From the NCBI RefSeq assembly GCF_018991925.1, contig NW_024748870.1, forward strand, positions 62,001 through 126,000: a stretch of DNA of 64,000 nucleotides. The letters run 5' to 3'. The notes beneath the pieces are model-generated. The model ran no database searches, had not been told where the DNA came from, and was given only the letters and a program-made list of their open reading frames with translations. This document shows positions 44,929 through 55,800 of this stretch, piece by piece (positions within the stretch are counted from its first letter, which is position 1; every line of letters begins with the position of its first letter). This stretch comes from Homarus americanus. Lineage: Eukaryota; Arthropoda; Malacostraca; Decapoda; Nephropidae. The position numbers were made by a program, and so were the translations under genes.

Positions 44929-46621
44929 GTGAGACCCCCTTTAAGTGTCTTGTATGCCCATAAGGAAGAAGTCCATCTGTTTTCCCAACCCCCTAGACAA
45001 CCCAGCTGTCTGGCTTCATTGGAAGGGAATGGATGCTGATGTGGTGGAATAAGGTCTCCTTCCGCTTCTGAACAAAAGGTCACCCCTATTACGTCTTTGA
45101 TTATTTCCTACTCTAAAGTTTTATCTGGGTTTATAACTGAAACGAGCAGCTGGTCCTGTTCCCCTGTAAAACCTTCCTCTTTTAGATTTCCAAAAGGTCT
45201 GATGACTCCTGGGGACAGTAATATTAATAGCTTGCTCAACAGCTGATCTATATTTAACCAATGATTGTCCATCAAACAAAGCAGGAGAAAAGGGGAAGAA
45301 CGTAGCAATAAATAAGCACTACCACTTGAAGCATTATTTGTTGCTTGTTTCCTTAGCTGGACTTTCAGGTTTAGGGCTTTCAACAACATATCAAAAATGA
45401 GTTGTATAGGGAATATGGGATCCCTTGTAAAGCAGCAGAGAAACATTTATCCACTTCTGAATTTTCTTCATAGTCCAGCACAAACTTAGTTAATAACTGA
45501 CACATCATAATTGTGGGAATGAATGTTAAGTCTTTCAATACATTAGCCCAGACTTCATATATTTCAGAGATCATCTTTGGGCAAATATTAGGCTAAGAAA
45601 GTGTAGTATCACCTTCCAAAAACAATGAATGATGACCCACAGTTGCTTGTCCTTCCTGTCTCTTTGTAAGTGCTGAGAGATCAGGAAGTTTAGAAACATT
45701 TTCGTAAAATACCTTGAATAAGGAATCCACAGACTCAGATGTGGTAGAAAACAAAGAAGACTTAGATCTTACCAATGTTACCCAAGGCCTGTTGGGATCA
45801 TCCTTACACTCAATGTTATCCAGCAGCTGCGTGGCAGTCGAGAGCAGCCAGTTTCCACTCATAACAACCAACATTTTTGCCCCAGGTGGAAGTGGTTGCC
45901 AAGATGTGGATAGGATGAAGTCAGTCTCAACAGGTTCTTCCTGCTCAAGAGACTGAATGCTATGATTAGAACCAGCCTTTTGTCCTGATCCTGGAATCCA
46001 CTGAAATCAGACTGAGTAGATAGAGGTTTTGTAGACTTCCTACTGCCCCATTGTCTGGGGGGTCCAACTTTCTTCTTTTTTTTTTTTTTTTTTTAACAGA
46101 AGGCTTTTCTAAGTGGGGATTAAGTCTCTTACTTAACCTAGACTTTCTGCTAACTTGGGATCTTTCCATTGTTTTACGTTTAAAAATTTACTCTTCAAGG
46201 CCTTATTCCACCTATATTTAATTTGGACCTGCAATAAATCTTTCTTATCACCTGTAGCTTGATGAAATTGAAAAATTTGATCATAACAAACTGCACAATC
46301 CATTGGTGAAAATAGGTTATTTGAGACACAGCTGCCATGAACTATGCAAGCCACATGAGGATCTATCTTAGTAATCCAAGTGGCTCTACATCCTTGATAA
46401 TTACATGTAGTATGGCCCCCTTGGGTCTTGGGTGAAACTACTACTACTGAATTCAAATTCTCTACTGACAGACAATTCCTTGTATGTAGTGCCTGAGCTG
46501 AACTTTCTAGTCCTTGTAGCTCATCACTCAATAGTATCTCCTCAGGGACAGTTCCATAGTCTCCTCCATCATCCATAGGCCCGGACTCTTGTCCTTCATC
46601 CTCCAGTTGCACATCACTCAT
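44929..46621 (-). pseudogene. DIRS-like element, gag-like region
   Basis: It starts at ATG 46621 (MSDVQLEDEGQESGPMDDGG). An acidic N-terminus leads to a Cys/His-rich block (TTCNYQGCRATW ... CIVHGSC ... DCAVCYDQ). After a T/A-run frameshift near 46078-46100, Lys/Arg-rich and helical segments follow (LSTATQLLDNIECKDDPNRP, KMISEIYEVWANVLKDLT, LTKFVLDYEENSEVDKCFSA). The position upstream of the RT on the same strand suggests a gag-like protein. Assignment rests on context rather than on a recognised domain. Confidence 0.55.
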
Positions 46622-47985
46622 TTAATCTAGGAGGACACCATGAGTCACATTATATCATTATAAAAATATAAGGGAGAAAGCATTTTCTCGCAAACTTAAT
46701 CAATATGACTCATAATTGTTATATTATTAGTAAGTTAATTCATTAAGATCTCTTATTGTTATATAAGTCATTCATTTGACAATTTTAAACAATTAACTCG
46801 CTATGTCATATCTCTCTCCCGACTCTTATCTCAAGTATCCCTTAGCTCAATGAATTTTTTTTTTTTTTACATAAAATAATTTCATTTAGAACATTTTATT
46901 TAGAGGGATCATCAAGATCTTTATTTGTTGCCAATCAGGGGCACAGGCATTATCCCCCAAGTAATAACTTAAGCGAAAATGTCTACGTGCCACTATCACC
47001 CGGCAGGGTTGACAGTGCTGAGTCGCTAACATAGCGCTCTATTGGCAACAACGTTCACTATTACTCTAGCAATACTTATTGGGTTAAGAAATCCACCCTG
47101 AATTGGTCTCATATAACCCATATAAGGATGTAAAGTCCATTTCAACATAACTCTAGATTGCTAGGAAGACCGGAGGGTCAACATTCCGGAAGGAACGCTA
47201 AGTCTAGCAGCCTCGCTAAAGTTCGCCTGGAGAGGCTGAACCCGCTACTGAGGACATCAAAAATAAAGTTATGAAGAGAAAAACTCAAATTTGGTCTTTA
47301 TGCTGAGAGCAATTAGAAAACCGAGGGGGGAAGCCCAAAGGTTTTTTGTGAACGAACAAGAGTAGGGAGAGAGACACGTGACTAATTGGGACAAAGAAAA
47401 CCGTAAACAGTATACATATATATGTATATATAAATAGATATATTCACATATTCTCTTTTAGTGAAGACGAGCCCGGGAGGGCGCAGCGACATTCACCGAG
47501 TGACTTAAAGGCAAGGGATAGTCACAACGATCTAAACGACTTCACAAAGAAGACATGTTGTTGTCGCCGTGACTGACCAGAGATCGTATAAGCAATTGTC
47601 CCAAATACAATAACTGAGAGACATAACAAAATAAAAGTCACTCTACTTCATCACTGTGCTAATAAGTACAAATACCGTATATAAAATCCTCGCGGGGCTT
47701 AGTATTTCAGCAATTACAACACAAATTCGCGGAGCTTTCCATCGTGTGTATTTATAGCTGAATCGCCAGGCAAGAGATGAAGGTGGCAATGCGTGCGATG
47801 GGGGGTGAAGGAGGGGGTTTCGACAATTGCAATTAAATGCCAAGTAGCGACGTGTCCTCCTAATATTACTTATTAAGTAATTATTCGATGTTTTAATTGC
47901 CTGTGTGTTGGCCTGGCGAGTTATTGCTAGGCATTAACATACCTAGGTTAAAAGCTAAGCTAAGCGTCGCATTCTGGATTGAACA
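46622..47985 (-). mobile_element. Probable 5' non-coding region of the DIRS-like element with a terminal repeat
   Basis: No ORF is credible. The outer part (about 47770-47960, GATGAAGGTGGCAATGCGTG ... GGCATTAACATACCTAGG) is repeated at 50690-50864 after about 2.7 kb. It ends in GCGTCGCATTCTGGATTGAA, as at 50550. The duplicated block may be the terminal repeat of the same family. A TATA run (47410-47435: ATACATATATATGTATATAT) and GC-rich GACGAGCCCGGGAGGG follow. Confidence 0.45.
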
Positions 47986-48417
47986 AAAACATCTTAATTT
48001 TATGATGGTATGCACACACAATTAATATTTAAGAGAAATATCAATAATATTAGGTTTTTTAACACTAACTTAGTAGAAGAGATGACTGGGTACACGGGGA
48101 TTGGGGTTGCTTCTGCGGTAGAGGGCAGATTATTGGCCCTCACCTGTATCACTATCCACCACAGAGGCTTGCAGAGCCTCTTTGTCAAACCCCTCAAGTC
48201 CATATCCTCACTGTCACTGACTTGGGCTGGCTGTGGTGGGTGGCGGGTGAAGAACTCGGTAATGTTTTGTTGACTGGGTGACCTTGTGCGCACCCTGCCC
48301 GCGCCGCTTTCCACGTAAATGATGAAATGAACTGCGTAAATAAAAATTGTCGGTCTGACAACTGCCGCTTAAATGACCAAACGCGTAAACCAAATCAGCG
48401 TAAATCGAGACTATACT

Positions 48418-48418
<1 letters not shown>
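47986..48418 (+). mobile_element. B10: truncated B-family element
   Basis: The interior is B1/B7-like (CATCTTAATTTTATGATGGT ... CTCAAGTCCATATCCTCACT), with the right terminus GCGTAAATCGAGACTATACTG-TA. The left terminus is missing and joins the GGATTGAACAAAAA repeat directly. On the minus strand it keeps NITEFFTRHPPQPAQVSDSE, the transposase tail of B1. Confidence 0.75.
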
Positions 48419-48466
<48 letters not shown>

Positions 48467-48515
48467 CATTATTATTACATTATCGCCCCCCAGGCCCCAA
48501 AGTGCCCGGGAAATA
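48419..48515 (+). repeat. (ATT)n with partial SINE-like motif, copy h
   Basis: About 18 ATT units starting at the TA flank of B10, followed by CGCCCCCCAGGCCCCAAAGT and CCCGGG, a shortened copy of the motif at 36022. Confidence 0.7.
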
Positions 48516-48715
48516 GTGACTTACTATATCTGGATTGATCATGTTACAGCACCTAAGGAGATCCTGTAAGCTACGGCCTCGAATACAGGCTCCCTTACTG
48601 AGTCCACTGCCAAATATTTGTTTTGAGTATACCGATCGGAGACTGTAAGTCCAGTTATGGGGTAAACAAAGAGATACTGTACAGTCCCGTAAATGCTTTT
48701 GAGTATGCGGCCCCA

Positions 48716-48985
48716 GTACTGTACTGTGCTGTACTGTGCTGTGCCATGCTGTACTGTGCCGTGCTGTGCTATACTGAGCTGTGCTGTACTGTCCCGTGCT
48801 GTACTGTGCCATACTGTGCTGTACTGTACTGTGCCGTGCTGTACCGTGCTGTCCAGTACTGTACTGTACTGCACTAAACTGTACTGTACTATACTGTGCT
48901 ATACTGTACTGTACTATACTGTACTGTACTGTACTGTACTGTACTATACTATACTGTACTGTACTATACTATACTGTACTGTATT
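48716..48985. repeat. Pentamer (CTGTA/CTGTG)n array, first part
   Basis: Runs of CTGTACTGTGCTGTACTG and (CTGTA)n. Because five is not a multiple of three, several frames stay open with Cys/Tyr/Leu/Val peptides, which are not genes. Confidence 0.95.
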
Positions 48986-49648
48986 ATAGTAATTTATCAT
49001 CATACAGGGTCTGATGAGATATGTGATGTGTAAAAATATACATTTGTTAGGTATTGTATAAATATTGTGGATTTAAAAATTTATTGTAATAAAATATTTT
49101 GTATAAAAATTATTGTTGTGCAAGTAGGCAGGAATTTGTCGCTACAGACACAGGCGACATTGTTGTTGTGGTGGCTGCCGTAACGTACGTATCTGGACAA
49201 GAAGTTTTAATATTCTGTACATGTAAGTTAGTTTGGGCTATTTAGTATACGTATATTGATTAATGTTTGGATATTCTTTGGAAGAAAGAGTTATAAGAAA
49301 TAGACATCATAATTGTATAAAGCAAATTTATAGGAGTAAAGTATTATTTTCAGTGTATGTGGGCGACTTGTCCCTTGTGGTCGCTGGCTGGACGGACTGC
49401 AGAACTTTGTATTGGGTTGGTGCTGATTTGGGAGGTTATGATGTGAGTTTGAGTTAACATTATCTTTTTGATTGGATCATTAACAGTATAGCTTACATTA
49501 AAGATTATAAGGTTCTTGTTAAATATTTCTGGATTATGTATATTTATATTTGTGTTTGTATGTTTGTTTATTGTATGATGAAACCTACTTCAAATAAAGT
49601 GGTGTTACTGCAGCCCTGACTTTATATTGGTACAACCCAACAAGTATG
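48986..49648. other. Sequence interrupting the pentamer array, possible solo LTR
   Basis: About 650 bp of unique sequence separates two stretches of the same pentamer array. A TGTTGTGCAAGTAGGC start (49112) and a CAACCCAACA end (49640), with AATAAAGTGG at about 49594, give a TG...CA, polyA-signal arrangement like a solo LTR. No clean target duplication was seen. A plus ORF (49263-49457) has no recognised similarity. Confidence 0.3.
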
Positions 49649-49905
49649 CTGTACTGTGCTGTACTATACTGTACTATAGTGTGCTGTACTATACTGTACT
49701 ATAGTGTGCTGTGCTGTACTGTGCTGTACTATAGTGTACTGTGCTGAACTATACTGTACTATAGTGTGCTGTGCTGTACTGTGCTGTACTATAGTGTGCT
49801 GTGCTGTACTATACTCTACTATAGTGTGCTGTGCTGTACTATAGTGTGCTGTGCTGTACTATAGTGTGCTGTGCTGTACTATAGTGTGCTGTGCTGAACT
49901 ATACA
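49649..49905. repeat. Pentamer array, second part, touching a splice donor
   Basis: Mixed TGTACTATAG, TGTGCTGTGC and TGTACTATACTG units. The array ends about five bases short of the GTAAGT donor of exon 49911-50058, so the intron begins almost directly in microsatellite. Confidence 0.9.
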
Positions 49906-49910
49906 CTTAC

Positions 49911-50058
49911 CCATATCCTAGCTCTTGCATTTTGTCTTTAACCTTGATGAAGACTTCCTCTTTACATCCATGAGAAGATGATGCAGCTGCTTGATACTGA
50001 AGATACAGATCAAGGAGGTGGTTGACGGCCTCATGACTCCAGTAAGTTATCTCCTCAT
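49911..50058 (-). CDS. Exon b of putative host gene: first half of Myb/SANT-like domain
   Basis: Acceptor GTTGTCATTACTACAG (AG at 50060-50059), donor GTAAGT at 49910. The 148-bp exon starts in phase 1, completing an Asp codon with the G left by exon 52651-52786. It then reads EEITYWSHEAVNHLLDLYLQ, YQAAASSSHGCKEEVFIKVK and DKMQELGYG. The W-x-x-E-A-x-x-L-L-x-L pattern, followed by I-K-V-K-D-K-M-x-E-L-G, is the start of a Myb/SANT-like domain. It ends with two bases of a Gly codon completed by exon 37466-37653. A typical role would be sequence-specific DNA binding in the nucleus; the target is unknown. Confidence 0.8.
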
Positions 50059-50130
50059 CTGTAGTAATGACAACAGACGCTCTATAAACTTGTCAGGGTA
50101 AAAATACTGCAAGTTAAACCACTGCGTCTA

Positions 50131-50439
50131 CAGCTACTCCCCGACTTACGACGGGGTTAGGGACCGACATCCAGGTCTTAAGTCGAAATGGTCGTAAGTC
50201 GGAAATGCTTAAATAATACATAAAAAATCTAAAATGTTGGTCTCTTATTCTTCTCAGCACCACAAAACACTCACTTTTAAGTTTGCCAGCCATTTTAAAG
50301 TGAATTACAAACAAAAATTTTGTGTGTACTGACGTTGGGACTCGAAAATGCGGATTTTGACAAAATTTTGGTACGACTGAGGCAGGTCGTAAGTGCGGGT
50401 GGTCGTAAGTCGAGTAGGTCGTAAGTCGGTGAGGCGCTG
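50131..50439 (-). mobile_element. A3: short A-family Tigger derivative
   Basis: Ends CAGCTACTCCCCGACTTACG and GTCGGTGAGGCGCTG. TA on the left, TC on the right. 309 bp, in reverse orientation, with the transposase start preserved on the minus strand as MAGKLKSECFVVLRRIR (about 50294), comparable to the A2 start. Almost the whole coding region has been deleted. It is 72 bp from the 5' edge of exon 49911-50058, within the intron. Confidence 0.85.
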
Positions 50440-50539
50440 TCTTGGAAAATATTCCAAACGGTTTATAATCATAATCTGGACCTAAGCTAGCGGAGCCTTA
50501 TACGCAACATCACCTCCTTCTCCACCTCCTGCTCGGGTA

Positions 50540-50864
50540 ATCAAAGCTAGACGTCGCATTCTGGATTGAACAAAAACCATTATTTTTTTCTAAAAACCAG
50601 TTTGTGATACAGTCCAAAATGTGACGTCGACATCCCACCCACCTCCACCCCTCGAGAGTTGACATTTGCTTACTGCTCGCTCTAGGGCAAGAGATGAAGG
50701 TAGTGATGCATGTGACGGAGGGTGCGGGAGGGGTTAAATATTGCAATTAAATGCTAGGTAGCGACGTGTCCTCCTAATATTACGTATTTAAGTAATTATT
50801 AGATGTTTTAATTGCCTGTATGTTGGCCTGGCCAATTAATGCTAGGCATTTACATACCTAGGTA
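50540..50864. repeat. Dispersed repeat with GACGTC hairpin, second copy
   Basis: Matches 47770-47985 in its right part (GGTAGCGACGTGTCCTCCTA ... CATACCTAGG). At its left edge GACGTCGCATTCTGGATTG (50550) and AGTCCAAAATGTGACGTC (ending 50628) form an imperfect inverted repeat of about 79 bp. A third GACGTCACATTCTGGACT lies at 51525, beyond the inserted E3. Confidence 0.7.
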
Positions 50865-51514
50865 CAGTGGTTCCTCGGTTAACGAACACAATTCGTTCCA
50901 CAGTTGTTCGTTAACCGAAAATTTTGTTAACCGAATCCATTGTTTCAATGGGATATTGGGTAATTGGTTCCAGCTCACAAAAAAGTACATACAAAGTAAA
51001 AAAAAAAAAGAAAAAATGCAGTAAAGTACACTTACTTTGAGGTGTGTGATGATGGGAATTAGAAGAGGGGGTGGAGAAGGGAGAACAGAAGTAAGTGGGG
51101 ATGGAGGAGAAATCACCTTTCAGGGGACCTATGCTTGATGCAGTCATTCACCAATAAAATTTTAAGTTCACTATGCGTAATTCAAGATTATTTTATTTAA
51201 ATCAACACTGCACTGCGCTATATATTATCAATATGTTAACTAAATTTCAGAATAACCAATAATTTAAAAAATATTAAGGTGCACAACTTTCTTCATATTT
51301 GCTCCACTGGAAACGAATGTAAACATAGAACTGATTACTGAATTTGGCAGACTAACCCATCAGCTCATCAGCTGATGCTCACAACAAAACGTGTTGTTTA
51401 TAAGGATTTCGTTAATCGAAGTTTTGTTCGTTAACCGAATTGAAGATCCTTATGGGAGGTAATTCGTAACGGAAATTTCGTTAATCGAACCATTCGTTAA
51501 CCGTGGGACCACTG
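50865..51514 (+). mobile_element. E3: E-family element
   Basis: CAGTGGTTCCTCGGTTAACG to TTAACCGTGGGACCACTG, TA-flanked, 650 bp. Rejoining the flanks gives ACCTAGG-TA-TAAAGCTAGACGTC, close to the uninterrupted repeat at 47945-47965. No transposase remnant was recognised. Confidence 0.85.
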
Positions 51515-51516
51515 TA

Positions 51517-51600
51517 TAAAGCTAGACGTCACATTCTGGACTATCACAAACCTGTTTTTTAGAAAAAAAAAAGGATTTTTTTTTTAATTGCTGGAATAAG
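51517..51600. repeat. End of the GACGTC repeat interrupted by E3
   Basis: AAAGCTAGACGTCACATTCT, GGACTATCACAAACCTG and T/A-rich sequence, matching the reverse complement of 50570-50628. Two inverted-repeat modules therefore bracket the 50629-50864 block. Confidence 0.6.
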
Positions 51601-51723
51601 AGTTGTATGAGTATAAAAAGTGAATTATCAATGTTGTAGCTGCCAATAATTGTCAGCCTTGTCTATGACCTAATTTACTTTAATATAAACTGTGAGCCTG
51701 GCACACTAATAGGGAAAGAAACA

Positions 51724-52578
51724 CAGTGGTCCTTCGGTTAACGAGCGCCTCGGTTAACGAGATTTCGGTTAACGATTTACCTTCCATAAGATTCTTAACT
51801 TCGGTTAACGAGCAATCCCTTGATTAACGAGTTTTTTACGATCCGACTTCAACATGTTTTCGCTTGCATTTGGCGGTCCACCAGCTGTAGTATTAGTCCA
51901 CCAATACAGTAATCGGTTTTAGGGCTTAAATTCCTCAGTATTTTAGTAAATACCAAGAAGTTTATACTATTCAATAATTTTAAAAGTTTAATATCAACTT
52001 TTTTAGTCATTTTAACAATTATTGAACATAACTGAAGATAAAGAAACTAGTTTCTCGGGTGCCATCCTGCCTGTTAACACACCAGACAGGCGTTAGTCTC
52101 TCTCTGTTTTCAGTGGAGGTAACATCTTGCTTGAGACTTTCTTCAACTAAACGCTTTTTTTCTGTGTTTCCAAGCAAATTATTGGTCATTTTGAAATATA
52201 TTTTACATATTGACAATATATAATGCAGTGCAGTGTTGATTTAAAGAAAATAATCTTGAATTACACCAAGAGAGCTAAAGTTTTATGGGTGAAATGGCAC
52301 CACAGGGTGACTTCTCTTCCACCCCAATGCCTTCTCTTCTTCCTTCTCCTCCACCCCCATTCTAATTCCCATCATCATCATCATCATCCAGGAGCCTTCT
52401 ACATACACACCTCAAAGTAAGTGTACTTTCCTACCTTTTTTGTTGAATTTAGGCAATTCTCGGTGAGCTGGAACCAATTACCCAAAAACCCATTGAAACA
52501 ATGGTTTCGGTTAATGAGTTTTTCGGTTAACGAGCAACCTGCTGGAACGGATTGTGCTCGTTAACCGAGGGACCACTG
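51724..52578 (-). mobile_element. E4: E-family element, reverse orientation
   Basis: CAGTGGTCCTTCGGTTAACG to GTTAACCGAGGGACCACTG-TA, 855 bp. The left flank is CA. The interior matches E2, including CTTCCACCCCAATGCCTTCT and (ATC)n. It ends 73 bp from exon 52651-52786. Confidence 0.85.
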
Positions 52579-52650
52579 TACCATTTTCCTATGGGAGACA
52601 TGTAAAAGTCCTCTGTGTGACTCATATTTGCCACCTCCCCTTACACTAAC

Positions 52651-52786
52651 CTCCAGTAAACTTGGAGACATCAGGACTATAACAAATAGCTTCTTCGGTC
52701 TCTTTGACTCTTCGCATCTCATCTACAAAAGGAAATCTATTTCCTTGAGTATATCCTTGATGTAGCAAACCAAAGTGAATTGCTAT
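52651..52786 (-). CDS. Exon a of putative host gene
   Basis: Acceptor AATTTTTCCGCAG (AG at 52788-52787), donor GTTAGT at 52650. The 136-bp exon reads IAIHFGLLHQGYTQGNRFPF, VDEMRRVKETEEAICYSPDV and SKFTG, then leaves one G that pairs with AT at the start of exon 49911-50058 (Asp). No Met-led start is visible, so this is an internal exon. The upstream exon must lie beyond the minisatellite and the assembly gap, or outside the window. No family is recognised for this segment. Confidence 0.65.
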
Positions 52787-52859
52787 CTGCGGAAAAATTT
52801 ATTATTAGACAATTATCAAAATCACTGATTACATAGTTACAAATTTACTTAAGATTAAG

Positions 52860-55800
52860 ACTACAGTACAGTGTTCATGTAACACTAAAATACTCAGGGT
52901 GTTGGTACAGTACAGTGTTCATGTAACACTAAAATACTCAGGGTGTTGGTACAGTAGTGTTCATGTAACACTATAATACTCAGGATGTTGGTACAGTACA
53001 GTGTTCATGTAACACTTTAATACTCAGGGTGTTGGTACAGTACAGTGTTCATGTAACACTATAATACTCAAGATGTTGGTACAGTAGTGTTCATGTAACA
53101 CTATAATACTCAGGATGTTGGTACAGTACAGTGTTCATGTAACACTATAATACCCAGGATGTTGGTACAGTAGAGTTCATGTAACACTACAATACTCAGC
53201 ACGTTGGTACAGTAGTGTTCATGTAACACTATAATACCCAGGATGTTGGTACAGTACAGTGTTCATGCAACACTATAATACTCAGGATTTTGGTACAGTA
53301 GTGTTCATGTAACACTATAATACTCAGGGTGTTGGTACAGTAATGTTCATGTAACACTATATTACTCAGGATGTTGGTACAGTAGTGTTCATATAACACT
53401 ATAATACTCAGGATGTGGTTACAGTAGTGTTCATGTAACACTAATACTCAGGATGTTGGTACAGCAGTGTTCATATAACACTATAATACTCAGGGTGTTG
53501 GTACAGTAGTGTTCATGTAACACTATAATACTCAGGATGTGGTTACAGTAGTGTTCATGTAACACTATAATACTCAGGATGTTGGTACAGCAGTGTTCAT
53601 ATAACACTATAATACTCAGGATGTTGGTACAGTAGTGTTCATGTAACACTATAATACTCAGGGTGTTGGTACAGTAATGTTCATGTAACACTATATTACT
53701 CAGGATGTTGGTACAGTAGTGTTCATGTAACACTAATACTCAGGATGTTGGTACAGCAGTGTTCATATAACACTATAATACTCAGGGTGTTGGTACAGTA
53801 GTGTTCATGTAACACTATAATACTCAGGATGTGGTTACAGTAGTGTTCATGTAACACTATAATACTCAGGATGTTGGTACAGCAGTGTTCATATAACACT
53901 ATAATACTCAGGGTGTTGGTACAGTACAGTGTTCATGTAACACTATAATACCCAGGATGTTGGTACAGTACAGTGTTCATGTAACACCATAATACTCAGG
54001 ATGTTGGTACAGTAGTGTTCACGTAACACTAAAATACTCAGGATGTTGGTACAGTAGTGTTCATGTAACACTATAATACTCAGGATGTTGGTACAGTAGT
54101 GTTCATGTAACACTATAATACTCAGGATGTTGGTACAGTACAGTGTTCATGTAGCACTATAATACTCAGGGCGTTGGTACAGTAGTGTTCATGTAACACT
54201 ATAATACTCAGGATGTTGGTACAGTAGTGTTCATGTAACACTATAACACTCAGGATGTTGGTACAGTAGTGTTCATGTAACACTATAATACTCAGGATGT
54301 TGGTACAGTACAGTGTTCATGTAACACTATAATACCCAGGATGTTGGTACAGTACAGTGTTCATGTAACACTATAATACTCAGGATGTTGGTACAGTAGT
54401 GTTCATGTAACACTATAATACTCTGGATGTTGGTACAGTACAGTGTTCATGTAACACTATAATACTCAGGGTGTTGGTACAGTAGTGTTCATGTAACACT
54501 ATAATACTCAGGGTGTTGGTACAGTAGTGTTCATGTAACACTATAATACTCAGGATGTTGGTACAGTAGTGTTCATGTAACACTATAATACTCAGGATGT
54601 TGGTACAGTAGTGTTCATGTAACACTATAATACTCAGGATATTGGTACAGTAGTGTTCATGTAACACTATAATACTTAGGATGTTGGTACAGTAGTGTTC
54701 ATGTAACACTATAATACTCAGGGTGTTGGTACAGTAGTGTTCATGTAACACTATAATACTCAGGATGTTGGTACAGTACAGTGTTCATGTAACACTATAA
54801 TACTCAGGATATTGGTACAGTAGTGTTCATGTAACACTATAATACTTAGGATGTTGGTACAGTAGTGTTCATGTAACACTATAATACTCAGGGCATTGGT
54901 ACAGTAGTGTTCATGTAACACTATAATACTCAGGATGTTGGTACAGTACAGTGTTCATGTAACACTATAATACTCAGGGCATTGGTACAGTAGTGTTCAT
55001 GTAACACTATAATACTCAGGGTGTTGGTACAGTACAGTGTTCATGTAACACTATAATACTCAGGATGTTGGTACAGTAGTGTTCATGTAACATAATAATA
55101 CTCAGGGTGTTGGTACAGTAGTGTTCATGTAACATAATAATACTCAGGGTGTTGGTACAGTAGTGTTCATGTAACACTATAATACTCAGGATGTTGGTAC
55201 AGTACAGTGTTCATGTAACACTATAATACTCAGGGTGTTGGTAAAGTAGTGTTCATGTAACATAATAATACTCAGGGTGTTGGTACAGTAGTGTTCATGT
55301 AACACTATAATACTCAGGATGTTGGTACAGTACAGTGTTCATGTAACACTATAATACCCAGGATGTTGGTACAGTAGTGTTCATGTAACACTATAATACT
55401 CAGCATGTTGGTACAGTAGTGTTCATGTAACACTATAATACTCAGGATGTTGGTACAGTACAGTGTTCATGTAACACTATAATACTCAGGATATTGGTAC
55501 AGTAGTGTTCATGTAACACTATAATACTTAGGATGTTGGTACAGTAGCGTTCATGTAACACTATAATACTCAGGATGTTGGTACAGTACAGTGTTCATGT
55601 AACACTATAATACTCAGGATATTGGTACAGTAGTGTTCATGTAACACTATAATACTTAGGATGTTGGTACAGTAGTGTTCATGTAACACTATAATACTCA
55701 GGGCGTTGGTACAGTAGTGTTCATGTAACACTATAATACTCAGGATGTTGGTACAGTACAGTGTTCATGTAACACTATAATACTCAGGGCATTAATTTTA

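Noticed and set aside
48480..49014. Cys/Tyr/Val-rich ORFs of 75-111 codons on both strands
   Set aside because: Products of the (CTGTA/CTGTG)n pentamer array.
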